From contig CAZIUI010000013.1 in assembly GCA_964542585.1 (NCBI GenBank), positions 1 through 64,000 of the forward strand: a DNA stretch of 64,000 nt, in the 5' to 3' direction. This DNA comes from CAYYUA01 sp964542585. GTDB taxonomy: Bacteria > Bacteroidota > Bacteroidia > CAILMK01 > CAYYUA01. Under the pieces are notes generated by a model that was not told where the DNA came from, did no database searches, and saw nothing but the letters and a program-made list of their open reading frames with translations. How positions within the stretch are numbered: the stretch's first letter is position 1; the number at the start of each line of letters is the position of its first letter. Positions 17,851-26,597 of this stretch are shown one piece after another. Both the position numbers and the translations under genes were made by a program.

Positions 17851-19059
17851 TTAAAAAGGTTTAGACAAGATCAGGCTTCCAGCATTACCTCCAAATCCGG
17901 CTGCATTTACCATCACCTTACGGATGGGCCTTACGCTTGATCCGGACGGTAACGTGGCATACGGGAAATCAGGAATCTGCTGGGTCTGCAGGATATGGAC
18001 AGCCTGCATAACACTTAGGGCGCCAGAAGCTCCATAGGTGTGGCCAATTTGCCATTTGTTGCTATACACAGCGGGCAATTCCTTACCCATGACCTCCTTG
18101 ATAGCGTGGTATTCTACCTCATCGCCTTTCCGGGTACCCGGCGCATGCATCAGTATCAAATCCACTTTAAAACCTGTTTCCTGTTGATCCAGAGCCATGC
18201 GCATGGCTCGCTGAAAGGCTTGGCCCTGGTCATCAATCCCTGCGAAACCCGTTTGCTGTTCATTGCCGAAACCTGTGGATTCAAGAATAGCGTAGGGTGG
18301 TGCTTGAAACAATGATTCCCAATCGCGAGGGACAAGCCAAAAAGCGCCCGCTCCTTCACCGAGGACCATTGCATTGTGATCAGCCTGAGCCAAGGGTTGA
18401 CTGGGATAAGCGGCTGAGTGATCTGTGGCATGGATTCCCAAAGCCTGCGCTTGGGCTAAAGTAAAAGGCGTCAGCGGGGCTTCCGAAGCACCGGCTAAAA
18501 AAGCATCGGCCTTGCCTGCCTTTAGCCAAGCCTCCGCATTGGCTAACGCCTGAATAGCGGTGCTGCAAGTAATGGAGTGGCTTAACGTGGGCCCATGAAT
18601 GTTCAGATCCTGCATGACCCAACTAGCTATATGACCAAGGGTGGTGGTTGGGGAAGCATGTGGTGCCAAGTTATCAGCACCTTGATCAAGGTAAGCTTGG
18701 TGGTAATGCTCCCACGTAGCGGTGGCACCTCTTGAAGATCCGATATTGATGCCGGTCTTTAGGTCCCCTTTTTGGATGGTATTGGTAGCCTGGCGGGCGG
18801 CTGATATGGCCAATAGCACTGTTCGATCTAAGCGGTGATAAGGTTTCTGTTTGCACAGGGCTTGTATCTCCTCTTCTGCTGCATCGGGTAGGATGCCTAG
18901 GGGCCAGCGTTGGTCGTTTAACGTGGCTTGATCCAGGCAGGACCCTCCAGGAATAAGATCATTAGGGCTTGTCAATAACCCCCATCCGCAAAGGGCAGCT
19001 GCACCTTCAACAGCAATAACCGGGGAGTCCTTAGCCATGAATTTCCTGGATTTGATCAT
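17851..19059 (-). CDS. beta-ketoacyl synthase in the biotin cluster
   Basis: The 402-residue product is a condensing enzyme of the FabF/KAS-II thiolase fold. The Cys-His-His triad can be seen as the Cys in SITCSTAIQA near residue 162, the His in LMHAPGTRKGDEVEYH, and the His in QIGHTYGASGALS. It should extend an acyl chain by decarboxylative condensation with malonyl-ACP. Its place 19 bp after bioA on the same strand suggests it serves the pimeloyl precursor or a related acyl step, but that is inference. A second ATG at 19038 is an equally good start. No acyl carrier protein gene is adjacent. Confidence 0.85.
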   Translation of the reverse strand: MIKSRKFMAKDSPVIAVEGAAALCGWGLLTSPNDLIPGGSCLDQATLNDQRWPLGILPDAAEEEIQALCKQKPYHRLDRTVLLAISAARQATNTIQKGDLKTGINIGSSRGATATWEHYHQAYLDQGADNLAPHASPTTTLGHIASWVMQDLNIHGPTLSHSITCSTAIQALANAEAWLKAGKADAFLAGASEAPLTPFTLAQAQALGIHATDHSAAYPSQPLAQADHNAMVLGEGAGAFWLVPRDWESLFQAPPYAILESTGFGNEQQTGFAGIDDQGQAFQRAMRMALDQQETGFKVDLILMHAPGTRKGDEVEYHAIKEVMGKELPAVYSNKWQIGHTYGASGALSVMQAVHILQTQQIPDFPYATLPSGSSVRPIRKVMVNAAGFGGNAGSLILSKPF

Positions 19060-19078
19060 CTTTTAAATGAGGTACAAG

Positions 19079-20399
19079 TTAAGTTGAAGTGGGCTGTTCA
19101 ACCTGATCCAGGTAAGCCAATCCCGCTTCAATCCCTTCATACAATTGATCCAGTTCCGGGGCAGTCACACAATACGGTGGCATCAAGTATAGCACATTGC
19201 CTAATGGACGAATAAGCAGCCCCCTTTCTATGAAAAAAGGCTTGAGTTGATCAGTAATTTGGCTGAAATAGGAGGTACGTTCCTGACTACCCATTTCCAG
19301 CGCCAGGATTGTGCCGGTCTGCCGGGCTTGCTTAACATTGGGGTGGCTTTTTACACGCTCAATAAAAGCCTCATGTTTTTGTTGAATTTGCCGGATCTGC
19401 TGCCACGTTTCTGCTTTTTGGAGTAATTCCCAACTTGCTAAAGCAGCAGAGCAGGCCACCGGATTAGCCGTAAAAGAGTGACCATGGAACAGGGTATACA
19501 TCTTGTCATTGTCGTAAAAAGCATCGTATATCCATTGAGGGCTAGCTGTTATTCCCATGGCCATGGTGCCACCGGTCAGGCCTTTTGATAAACATATGAT
19601 ATCCGGCTTTTGGTTAAGCTGATCCGTAGCAAAGTACGTTCCTGTACGGCCAAAGCCAGTCATCACTTCATCAGCCACTGTAATCAAGGAGTGCTGGGTG
19701 CAAAGGTCGATTAGCGGATCCAAGGCATCGGCATTGTACATGGCCATACCGCCAACGCCTTGTACCAGCGGTTCANNNNNNNNNNGGTTCAAATACAAAG
19801 CCTGCATAATCGTCAGCATGAGCTAAAACGGATTGCAATTGCTGAAGGGAATGGCCTTCTTGACCAGGAAAAGGCGGATCAATGTAAGTGACTTCAAACA
19901 GTTGCTGGTGAAAGGGCGCGGTAAAAGCATCCCGCTCACTTACGGCCATGGCGCCAAAAGTATCACCATGGTAGCTGTTGTTGAAAGCCAGGATCTTTTG
20001 CTTTTGGGTATAGCCGTGGTTGTACCAATATTGAATAGCCATCTTCAGCCCTACTTCCACGGCTGTTGAGCCATTATCAGAAAAGAAAACCTTATCCTGG
20101 TTTTGGGGTAGTTGCTTTAGCAGCTCCTCGCTCAGCTCAACAGCTGGTGGATGGGTGAAACCCGCAAAGATCACATGCTCCAGGGTTTTGAACTGTTCAG
20201 CTACCCGCTCGGCAATGTATGGGTGCCCATGCCCATGCAGGTTCACCCACCATGATGAGATCCCATCCAGGTAAGTTTTTCCTTGGTCATCGTATAACCA
20301 ACTTCCTTTTCCCTCTACAATAGGCGTACTTAGGGGGGCAGTTTTCATCTGGGTAAAGGGATGCCATATATGGGCAAAATCGCGCTCAGCTAAGCTCAT
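19079..20399 (-). CDS. bioA: adenosylmethionine-8-amino-7-oxononanoate transaminase (interrupted by a sequence gap)
   Basis: BioA makes 7,8-diaminopelargonate from 8-amino-7-oxononanoate with S-adenosylmethionine as amino donor, using PLP. Seen are DFAHIWHPFTQMK near the start, DGISSWWVNLHGHGHPY, the Gly/Ser stretch DNGSTAVEVGLKMA, ADEVMTGFGRTGTYFA, and the PLP-lysine segment CLSKGLTGGTMAMG. Ten N at 19776-19785 split the frame. Both sides of the gap carry the same six bases (TGAACC, minus strand); joining them there removes 16 bp and gives FVFEPLVQGVGG in one frame and a protein of 434 residues, close to the usual BioA length. So the gene is probably intact. It lies 8 bp after bioD. Confidence 0.92.
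19776..19785. other. assembly gap of 10 N
   Basis: The gap has GGTTCA immediately on both sides, so the flanking contig ends seem to overlap by six bases. The 10 N probably stand for no missing sequence. Confidence 0.9.
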
Positions 20400-20407
20400 G
20401 ATGCTTT

Positions 20408-21025
20408 TTATTTTTCAAAATTCCACTCGTTAGCATACCGCCGGACCATTGATCTGTCAACCGATTCCTGCGGCTCCAATCGCCCTAAAAAAGGAACGCC
20501 CGTATTTTCAATGATCCAATCCTCGCCGGCAGCATAACGCTTTCCGTTGAACAGGATCCCTGTCAATGGAATGTTTCTGTGGTTCAGGGCTTCAACGGAA
20601 AGCAGGGTATGGTTGATGCTGCCCAGAAAATTAGCAGAAACCAGGATCACTTCATCAGCAACTTTGGGAATCAGGTCGATCAATAGTTCTTTCTCATTCA
20701 GGGGTACCATCAGGCCGCCAGCTCCTTCTATCACCAGGTTATTGTTGGTTAACGGTGGAGTTTGGAGAGCGTCCATACTGATTGTTATGCTATCTTTTTT
20801 TGCAGCATCATGCGGGGAAGCGGGGACGGATAGGCAATAGGTTTCCGGGTGGGTCCTGCAATTGGTGTCTACCAACTCCTCTACCATCATCCGATCAGTA
20901 TAATTCAAGTTGCCCGCCTGGATAGGTTTCCAGTAATCAGCTTGTAGGCTTTGGGTTGTAATAGCTGCTGCAAGGGTTTTTCCAACATCCGTACCTGTCC
21001 CGGTTATAAAAATTGTACTAGGCAT
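20408..21025 (-). CDS. bioD: dethiobiotin synthetase
   Basis: BioD closes the ureido ring of dethiobiotin from 7,8-diaminopelargonate, CO2 and ATP. The 205-residue protein starts MPSTIFITGTGTDVGKT, which carries the deviant P-loop GTGTDVGKT at residues 8-16 with the conserved Thr and Lys. Further family features are YWKPIQAG near residue 37 and VIEGAGGLMVPLN near residue 106. I chose the ATG at 21025 over one at 21049 because the family begins directly before the P-loop strand; that start overlaps the bioF end by 8 bp. Confidence 0.93.
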   Translation of the reverse strand: MPSTIFITGTGTDVGKTLAAAITTQSLQADYWKPIQAGNLNYTDRMMVEELVDTNCRTHPETYCLSVPASPHDAAKKDSITISMDALQTPPLTNNNLVIEGAGGLMVPLNEKELLIDLIPKVADEVILVSANFLGSINHTLLSVEALNHRNIPLTGILFNGKRYAAGEDWIIENTGVPFLGRLEPQESVDRSMVRRYANEWNFEK

Positions 21026-22157
21026 TCTCGGTGATTTGAGCCGTTTCAACTCTAGATAATGTGGCTAATAAGGCATCTAGCTGTTCAAAGGTATTGTAAG
21101 CATGAAGGCAAAAGCGGATGCGCTCCTGGCCGGCCGGCACGGTGGGTGCTAAAATAGGCCGAACCTCAAAACCCGCTTGCTGTAAATGGGCACTTAAGGC
21201 CTTCACAGCCTCATTTCCGGGCATGATAAGCGCTTTAATTGGACCGGGGCCCGGAATGACCTGCCAAGCTTCTTCCCTTAACCGATCCTCCAGGTACTGC
21301 GTAAGGGCTTTCACCTGTTGACGGGACTGGTGCAGAGAAGGAAACTTTTGGTAACTTTTACGGATGCATTGCAATAAAAGAGGCGGTGGTGCAGTACTGT
21401 ATATGAAAGGCTTGGCAAAATTCACCAAATAATCCTTCAGGATTTGACTACCCACAATGGCAGCTCCCTGGGTTCCAACTGCTTTCCCAAATGTGTGAAC
21501 TCTTGCCATTACGTGTTCAGTAAGGCCCATGGCTTGAACAAGCCCTTGCCCTTTTTTGCCATGGATTCCCGTAGCATGAGCTTCATCCACTACTAATTCA
21601 CATTGATGTTGATTACAGAAGGAAACGAGATCAACAAGCGGGGCCTCGTCCCCATCCATTGAATAAATGCTCTCGACCACTACCAAAACCTGCCCTTTGG
21701 AGGCGTTAAACTTCTTCTCTAAGCTTTCAATATCATTGTGGCTAAATTTATAGCAGCGCGCATTTGTTAATTGCAGACTTTGCCTTAAAGAGGCATGTAA
21801 ATAAGCATCGTAAAGGATGGTGTCCTCTTTTGTAAGCAGGCTGCTGAGTAAGGCCAGGTTTGCTTGGTATCCGCTATTGAAAAGGATGGCTGCCCTTGTT
21901 TCGTGAAAATCCGCCAACTCGGATTCCAAGTATTGGTGTATGGGCAAGTTTCCACTAAGCAAACGAGAGCCCGTGGAACCAGCGGGTTGTAAGCGTTCCT
22001 TTGGACCTGGCAATAAACTATCACTTTTTGCCAGCCCCAGGTAATCATTGGAAAGCAAATCCACAGCTGAACTAATAGGATTTAAAGACCGGTAAGCATT
22101 GGTCGCTTTCCGCTGATTCAGTGATTTTTTAAGCTTTTCCTCAAGTTCACCAGCCAT
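21018..22157 (-). CDS. bioF: 8-amino-7-oxononanoate synthase
   Basis: BioF joins pimeloyl-ACP or -CoA with L-alanine in a PLP-dependent decarboxylative condensation, the first dedicated ring-building step of biotin synthesis. The 379-residue protein has family features: DLLSNDYLGLAKSD near residue 33, GSTGSRLLSGN near 56, VVDEAHATGIHGKKGQGL, and the PLP-lysine segment HTFGKAVGTQGA. The related enzyme glycine C-acetyltransferase (Kbl) has a similar fold, but adjacency to bioD and bioA decides the call. It is the first bio gene, 38 bp after the M48 peptidase; a TAATTTTG element at 22183-22190 on the minus strand could be its -7 box, with no clear -33 partner. Confidence 0.9.
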   Translation of the reverse strand: MAGELEEKLKKSLNQRKATNAYRSLNPISSAVDLLSNDYLGLAKSDSLLPGPKERLQPAGSTGSRLLSGNLPIHQYLESELADFHETRAAILFNSGYQANLALLSSLLTKEDTILYDAYLHASLRQSLQLTNARCYKFSHNDIESLEKKFNASKGQVLVVVESIYSMDGDEAPLVDLVSFCNQHQCELVVDEAHATGIHGKKGQGLVQAMGLTEHVMARVHTFGKAVGTQGAAIVGSQILKDYLVNFAKPFIYSTAPPPLLLQCIRKSYQKFPSLHQSRQQVKALTQYLEDRLREEAWQVIPGPGPIKALIMPGNEAVKALSAHLQQAGFEVRPILAPTVPAGQERIRFCLHAYNTFEQLDALLATLSRVETAQITENA

Positions 22158-22195
22158 CCCACTTTAACGTTTTTACAAAGGGCAAAATTAGGGAA

Positions 22196-23059
22196 TTACC
22201 GAGCAGATTGGGCCCCACTGGCATTGTTACTATGATATTTCAAAGCCCTGTCCATGTGGGATTTCAGGTCTTTTATACGGTCTTTTGTAGGTGGGTGCGT
22301 ACTCAAAAAAGCGGGCGGCTTTTCCTTATCGGACTGGGCTTTCATACGCTGCCAAAATTCTACGGCTTCCCGTGGGTTGTAGCCTGCCATGGCCATAAAG
22401 ATCAAACCCATTTGATCGGCCTCACTCTCATGCTTTCTTGAGAAGGGCAGCATCATGCCCAGCTGGGCCCCCATACCATATGCTTGCATTACCAAATTAC
22501 GGGTGACAGCGGGCTTTTTGCTAAGGGCAACACTTAGCGCTTGACCTCCCAGCTTAGCGGCCATCATTTGGCTCATCCGCTCATTCCCATGCCGGCCAAT
22601 AGCGTGGGCAATTTCATGGCCCATTACCACAGCAATACCATTCTTATTTTTACACACATCCATGATTCCCTGGTAAAAAGCAATTTTACCACCTGGCATG
22701 GCCCACGCATTCACCTTTTGCTTGTCTATAAGGTTGAATTCCCAATTGTAATCCTTAACCCTGTTTTCATACCCATTCTCTTTAAGGTAGTTTTCAACAG
22801 CAGTAGCTATATCCTTACCGACTGTTTTAAGCTGGCGCGAGCGTTTGGTTCCTTTGACTACATCACTTTTCTCTAAAAAGCGGTCATATTGCTTCAGGCT
22901 GGTTTTCATCATGCGATCCGGGGAGATCAGGTTCATTTGCGTGCGCCCGGTCACAGGAACTTTTTGGCAGCCATTTAAGCCAACGGTGAGGCTTAGCAAT
23001 AATAGCGTAAGACCCCTATAGGCTTGTCGCAAACGGGGTGCTTTATTTGACCTCTGCAT
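22196..23059 (-). CDS. M48-family zinc metallopeptidase lipoprotein
   Basis: The N-terminus has basic residues, a hydrophobic stretch and a lipobox (GLNGC, Cys near residue 31), so the protein is a periplasm-facing lipoprotein. The catalytic HEIAH motif is in VMGHEIAHAIGRHGNE, and the third ligand Glu is in RKHESEADQMGL. Family order and length (287 residues) match LoiP/YcaL-type M48 proteases, which take part in envelope protein quality control. The ATG at 23059 is preferred to a TTG at 23068; the start overlaps the clpS end by 17 bp, so the two are translated together. Confidence 0.9.
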   Translation of the reverse strand: MQRSNKAPRLRQAYRGLTLLLLSLTVGLNGCQKVPVTGRTQMNLISPDRMMKTSLKQYDRFLEKSDVVKGTKRSRQLKTVGKDIATAVENYLKENGYENRVKDYNWEFNLIDKQKVNAWAMPGGKIAFYQGIMDVCKNKNGIAVVMGHEIAHAIGRHGNERMSQMMAAKLGGQALSVALSKKPAVTRNLVMQAYGMGAQLGMMLPFSRKHESEADQMGLIFMAMAGYNPREAVEFWQRMKAQSDKEKPPAFLSTHPPTKDRIKDLKSHMDRALKYHSNNASGAQSAR

Positions 23060-23348
23060 CCAGACCAATTTCTCTTAATTTAGCACAAATGGGGTCCAGT
23101 TTTTCCTGAGAACCTCGCTTACAAGTGGCTTTTCCTTTGTAATGGACTAACAAGGTGAGCTGTTCAGCTTGATGCTGATCCAGATCGCAGATTGTTTGAA
23201 GGGATTCAATGACAAAATCAAACGTATGGTAATCGTCATTGTAGAGGACCAGCCTCATGTTTAAGGCATCATCATCGGTGGTAACTGTTAGTGTTTCTTT
23301 TTCCTCTGAAGGGTTGCCATTTATAAATAACTTACCATATTGATTCAT
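23043..23348 (-). CDS. clpS: ATP-dependent Clp protease adaptor
   Basis: ClpS delivers N-degron substrates to ClpAP/ClpCP. The 101-residue product has the family core MRLVLYNDDYHTFDFVIESL, with the NDD substrate-pocket motif, and the C-terminal HYKGKATCKRGSQEK block. The tail between the two matches the usual helix (QAEQLTLLVH). The N-terminal extension is flexible and not conserved. The ATG at 23348 is preferred to an in-frame TTG at 23396. Its pairing with an M48 peptidase may reflect a shared proteolysis theme, but this is inference. Confidence 0.87.
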   Translation of the reverse strand: MNQYGKLFINGNPSEEKETLTVTTDDDALNMRLVLYNDDYHTFDFVIESLQTICDLDQHQAEQLTLLVHYKGKATCKRGSQEKLDPICAKLREIGLDAEVK

Positions 23349-23505
23349 ATACGGGTTATGTTTCACAGGAAACCTCCTAACTGCCAAAGTTTCCAATTTT
23401 ACATTTGTATGAACGTTAAGTGCAATAAGTGACGTATTTTAATATTAACCTTCACAACTGGCGTACCATCTTTATTCAATCAGCTAATCATAAGAGAATG
23501 CGGTT

Positions 23506-26500
23506 ATGCTACCTATTCAGTTAACAATAGAAGGTATTTATTCTTACCAGGAACGCCAAACCATTGATTTCAAACGACTCACTGATAGCCAATTGTTCGG
23601 CATTTTTGGGCATGTAGGAAGTGGTAAATCCACTATTCTTGAAGCTATCAGTTTAGCGTTATATGGCGTTAGTGAGCGATTAGGTAAAAATGATAGCCCT
23701 AACTACAACCTGATGAACCTTCGTTCAACGGGTTTATTCATTGATTTTGAATTTGAAGCAGGCGCTGAGAGGGCCTGTTACCGTTTCATCGTTAAATCCA
23801 AGCGACAACATAAAGATTTTGACAAGGTCAAAAGCCTTGATCGCCAGCAATACAAGTGGGAGAACAATGAATGGATTCCCCTCCAAGCAAACGATGCTGA
23901 GCCCATTCTGGGGCTATCTTACCAATATTTCAAGCGGACGATCATTATCCCGCAGGGCCGTTTCCAGGAGTTTTTACAGCTTAATGACAAGGATCGTACG
24001 CAAATGATGCAGGACCTTTTTGACCTGCACCGGTTTGACCTTCAGGATAACGTTAAAATTCTGAAAAGCTCAACAAATGAGAACCTTCAGCATGTGGAAG
24101 GGGAGCTAGTGAGGTATCGGGAATTATCGCCTGAGAGCCTGGTAAGCCAATGGGAAGATTTACATGTCCTCCAGTCCGACCTGGCAGAACTGAAACTAAC
24201 ATATGAGGAAGTTAAACGTCATTACCAGCAACTAGAGCAGGTTAAGCAGTTAAACGACCGTTATCAAGAGGCTCAGAATAAGTTTAACGAGTTGGCACAA
24301 AAGAAAGCTTCGTTTGATAAGTTAGCGGAGACGATACGTCAGGTCAGAAACTGCCGTTATTCTTTCAAGGATCGGCTGGAGCGTATTCAAAAACTCGAAC
24401 AATCGCTTGAAGCGCACAATAACGATTTATCACAAGGCCAGGAAAAGCTGCAAAAAGAAGAAAACCAATACAACCAATACCAGAATCAACTGAATAAGCT
24501 AAAGGCCCGATTTACGGATCAATCCACCTTTAAGGATTACCTCAGGGATCTTCAGACCATTATTGACATCAGAACGTATGAGCAACAACTTACGGAGCAA
24601 TCAGAAGAAAGAGACCAAGCACAAACAGAGCTGACACAGGTTAAGGAGGCCTTCGATGAGCAGGAAGCTCAATGGCAAAAAATCCAGGGACAGCTTCAGG
24701 AGTATTACCAAAAAATGCCCGACCATGGAAAGTTGACAGCCTTAAAAAGCTGGTTTAACCAACAACGGCACTATCAAGACCAAAAAGTAAGAGCTCAGCA
24801 GGAAATCAATGACAAGCTAGCAGCCATTGATGACATGAAAAGCCAGTACCAACAACTTATTCAAAATTACCAATTGGCTTCATTGAATGCCGACTTCCCT
24901 TCCTATACGGTAAAAACTTTACGGCAAGCTCTTCATGAACTTAAGGAGCAATACAACACCCAGCAAGATAAGCTGGAGCAGCAAATCCTTAAACTCCAAA
25001 GGCAGGAAGCCTTAGAACAGCATGCCTCTCACCTGAACGAGGGCGAGCCATGCCCGGTTTGTGGCGCATACGAGCATCCAAACCCTTTAAAAGTTGGGGA
25101 TACGCAATCTCAGGTAAAGGCCAAGACTTACGAACGAGATCAATTAAAATCCTGGGTCCGAACCATCGACCAGGCCTTACAAGCCCTTGAGGGGTTAAAA
25201 CAGCAATACCAGGAACTTTCAAAAGAACAAAAGCGGCAGGAAACACAGCTCAGCGAAACAGAAAGACAATTGGAAAATCATGAGCAAGGGTTTGTTTGGG
25301 AAGATTACCGCGGCATGACCGAAGCTGATATTGATAAGGCCTTGCAAGAGGCGGAGGGTTACCAAGCTGAAATGCAATCAATGGAACAAAAAAGAAATGA
25401 AGCCGAAAAGTATCGAGAAGAGGCCAGGAACAAAATTCAAAAGGTCGATGAAAAGCGACAGCAACACCAACAAGAAGTAAACCTCCTTAGCGACCGAATT
25501 GCCAACCATAAAAACCAATTACAGTATTTGAAGGTGGGGGATTACCAGGCTTATGATGAAAACAGGTTAAAGGAAACGCTTGAAACCTGGAATAACTGGT
25601 ATCAAGAAATGCAAGAGTTGGCCCAGACGCTTGAGCAATTGGAGGAAACTATTCATAATCAGCGCCAACAAGTGGATCAAATACAGACGCAAATTAAAGA
25701 GCAACAGCGATCAAAATCAGAATTACAAGAAGAAGTGGATCATTTATTAAGCCAGTCAGAATTTACATCTATAGGAGAAGTGCAGGCGATACTGGATAAG
25801 CATCAAAACCTGGATGTGGATGCAGAGGAAGAACGCTTAAATGAATTTAGCCGCCAATACGAAGCGCAGAAAGGCGTTTTGAACGAACTTCAGGCTAAGA
25901 TGGATAAAGCTAAGCAATATGATGAGCAGGCCTTCCAAGCTGCTAAGGAAAAAATGGAGGAAACACAAGGGATCCTGGAATCTGCAGGGCAAGCGGTAGC
26001 CGTTCAAAAAGAAGCATTAAACCGTTTGCAAACCGCCCTTAAGGAAAAGCGGGAAAAGGAGGTACAGCAAGAATCCCTTAAAAACCGATTGAACAACCTT
26101 GAGGTTCTGGAAAAACTCTTCAGGGGTAGAGGTTTTGTAAGGTACATCTCGGCTGTATTTCTGGGGGAGTTAGTAAGAGCAGCCAATGAGCGCTTCCGGC
26201 ATTTGACCCATAACCAACTACAATTAGAAGTTACCGGTAATGCTGAACTGCAGATCAGGGATCTGCTAAATGACGGCCGCCTAAGAAGTGTCAAAACCCT
26301 TTCTGGGGGCCAAACTTTTCAGGTATCCCTTTCACTGGCCCTGGCATTGGCAGAGCGCATTCAGCAACTAACAAAGTCCCCTCAGAATTTCTTCTTCTTG
26401 GATGAAGGCTTTGGATCACTGGACCGTTCATCACTTAACCTGGTTTTTGATACGCTGTACCGCTTGCGAAAGGAAAACCGTATTGTAGGCCTTATTTCTC

Positions 26501-26589
26501 ACGTAGAAACCCTGAAAGAAGGGCTGGAAACTTCCCTTACGGTTGAGAACCATCCTCAAAGGGGAAGTTTGATCAGCCACAGCATTTGA
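23506..26589 (+). CDS. sbcC: SbcC/Rad50-type SMC-like ATPase
   Basis: SbcC with SbcD forms a nuclease complex that processes hairpins and DNA ends. The 1027-residue protein has Walker A (GHVGSGKS) at residues 35-42, two long Gln/Glu-rich coiled-coil arms, the zinc-hook CPVC at 516-519 in the middle, and a C-terminal lobe with signature TLSGGQTFQ and Walker B FFFLDEGFGSLD. The hook position near the midpoint is right for a folded-back coiled coil. The sbcD partner is normally next to sbcC but is not within this window, so it must be elsewhere. The gene stands alone between divergent clpS and convergent metG. Confidence 0.93.
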   Translation: MLPIQLTIEGIYSYQERQTIDFKRLTDSQLFGIFGHVGSGKSTILEAISLALYGVSERLGKNDSPNYNLMNLRSTGLFIDFEFEAGAERACYRFIVKSKRQHKDFDKVKSLDRQQYKWENNEWIPLQANDAEPILGLSYQYFKRTIIIPQGRFQEFLQLNDKDRTQMMQDLFDLHRFDLQDNVKILKSSTNENLQHVEGELVRYRELSPESLVSQWEDLHVLQSDLAELKLTYEEVKRHYQQLEQVKQLNDRYQEAQNKFNELAQKKASFDKLAETIRQVRNCRYSFKDRLERIQKLEQSLEAHNNDLSQGQEKLQKEENQYNQYQNQLNKLKARFTDQSTFKDYLRDLQTIIDIRTYEQQLTEQSEERDQAQTELTQVKEAFDEQEAQWQKIQGQLQEYYQKMPDHGKLTALKSWFNQQRHYQDQKVRAQQEINDKLAAIDDMKSQYQQLIQNYQLASLNADFPSYTVKTLRQALHELKEQYNTQQDKLEQQILKLQRQEALEQHASHLNEGEPCPVCGAYEHPNPLKVGDTQSQVKAKTYERDQLKSWVRTIDQALQALEGLKQQYQELSKEQKRQETQLSETERQLENHEQGFVWEDYRGMTEADIDKALQEAEGYQAEMQSMEQKRNEAEKYREEARNKIQKVDEKRQQHQQEVNLLSDRIANHKNQLQYLKVGDYQAYDENRLKETLETWNNWYQEMQELAQTLEQLEETIHNQRQQVDQIQTQIKEQQRSKSELQEEVDHLLSQSEFTSIGEVQAILDKHQNLDVDAEEERLNEFSRQYEAQKGVLNELQAKMDKAKQYDEQAFQAAKEKMEETQGILESAGQAVAVQKEALNRLQTALKEKREKEVQQESLKNRLNNLEVLEKLFRGRGFVRYISAVFLGELVRAANERFRHLTHNQLQLEVTGNAELQIRDLLNDGRLRSVKTLSGGQTFQVSLSLALALAERIQQLTKSPQNFFFLDEGFGSLDRSSLNLVFDTLYRLRKENRIVGLISHVETLKEGLETSLTVENHPQRGSLISHSI

Positions 26590-26597
26590 ATAAAATG

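Noticed and set aside
23359..23374. Third parS-like sequence TGTTTCACAGGAAACC
   Set aside because: It has three mismatches including two in the central CACGTG, lies far left of the other two, and is within the level expected by chance.
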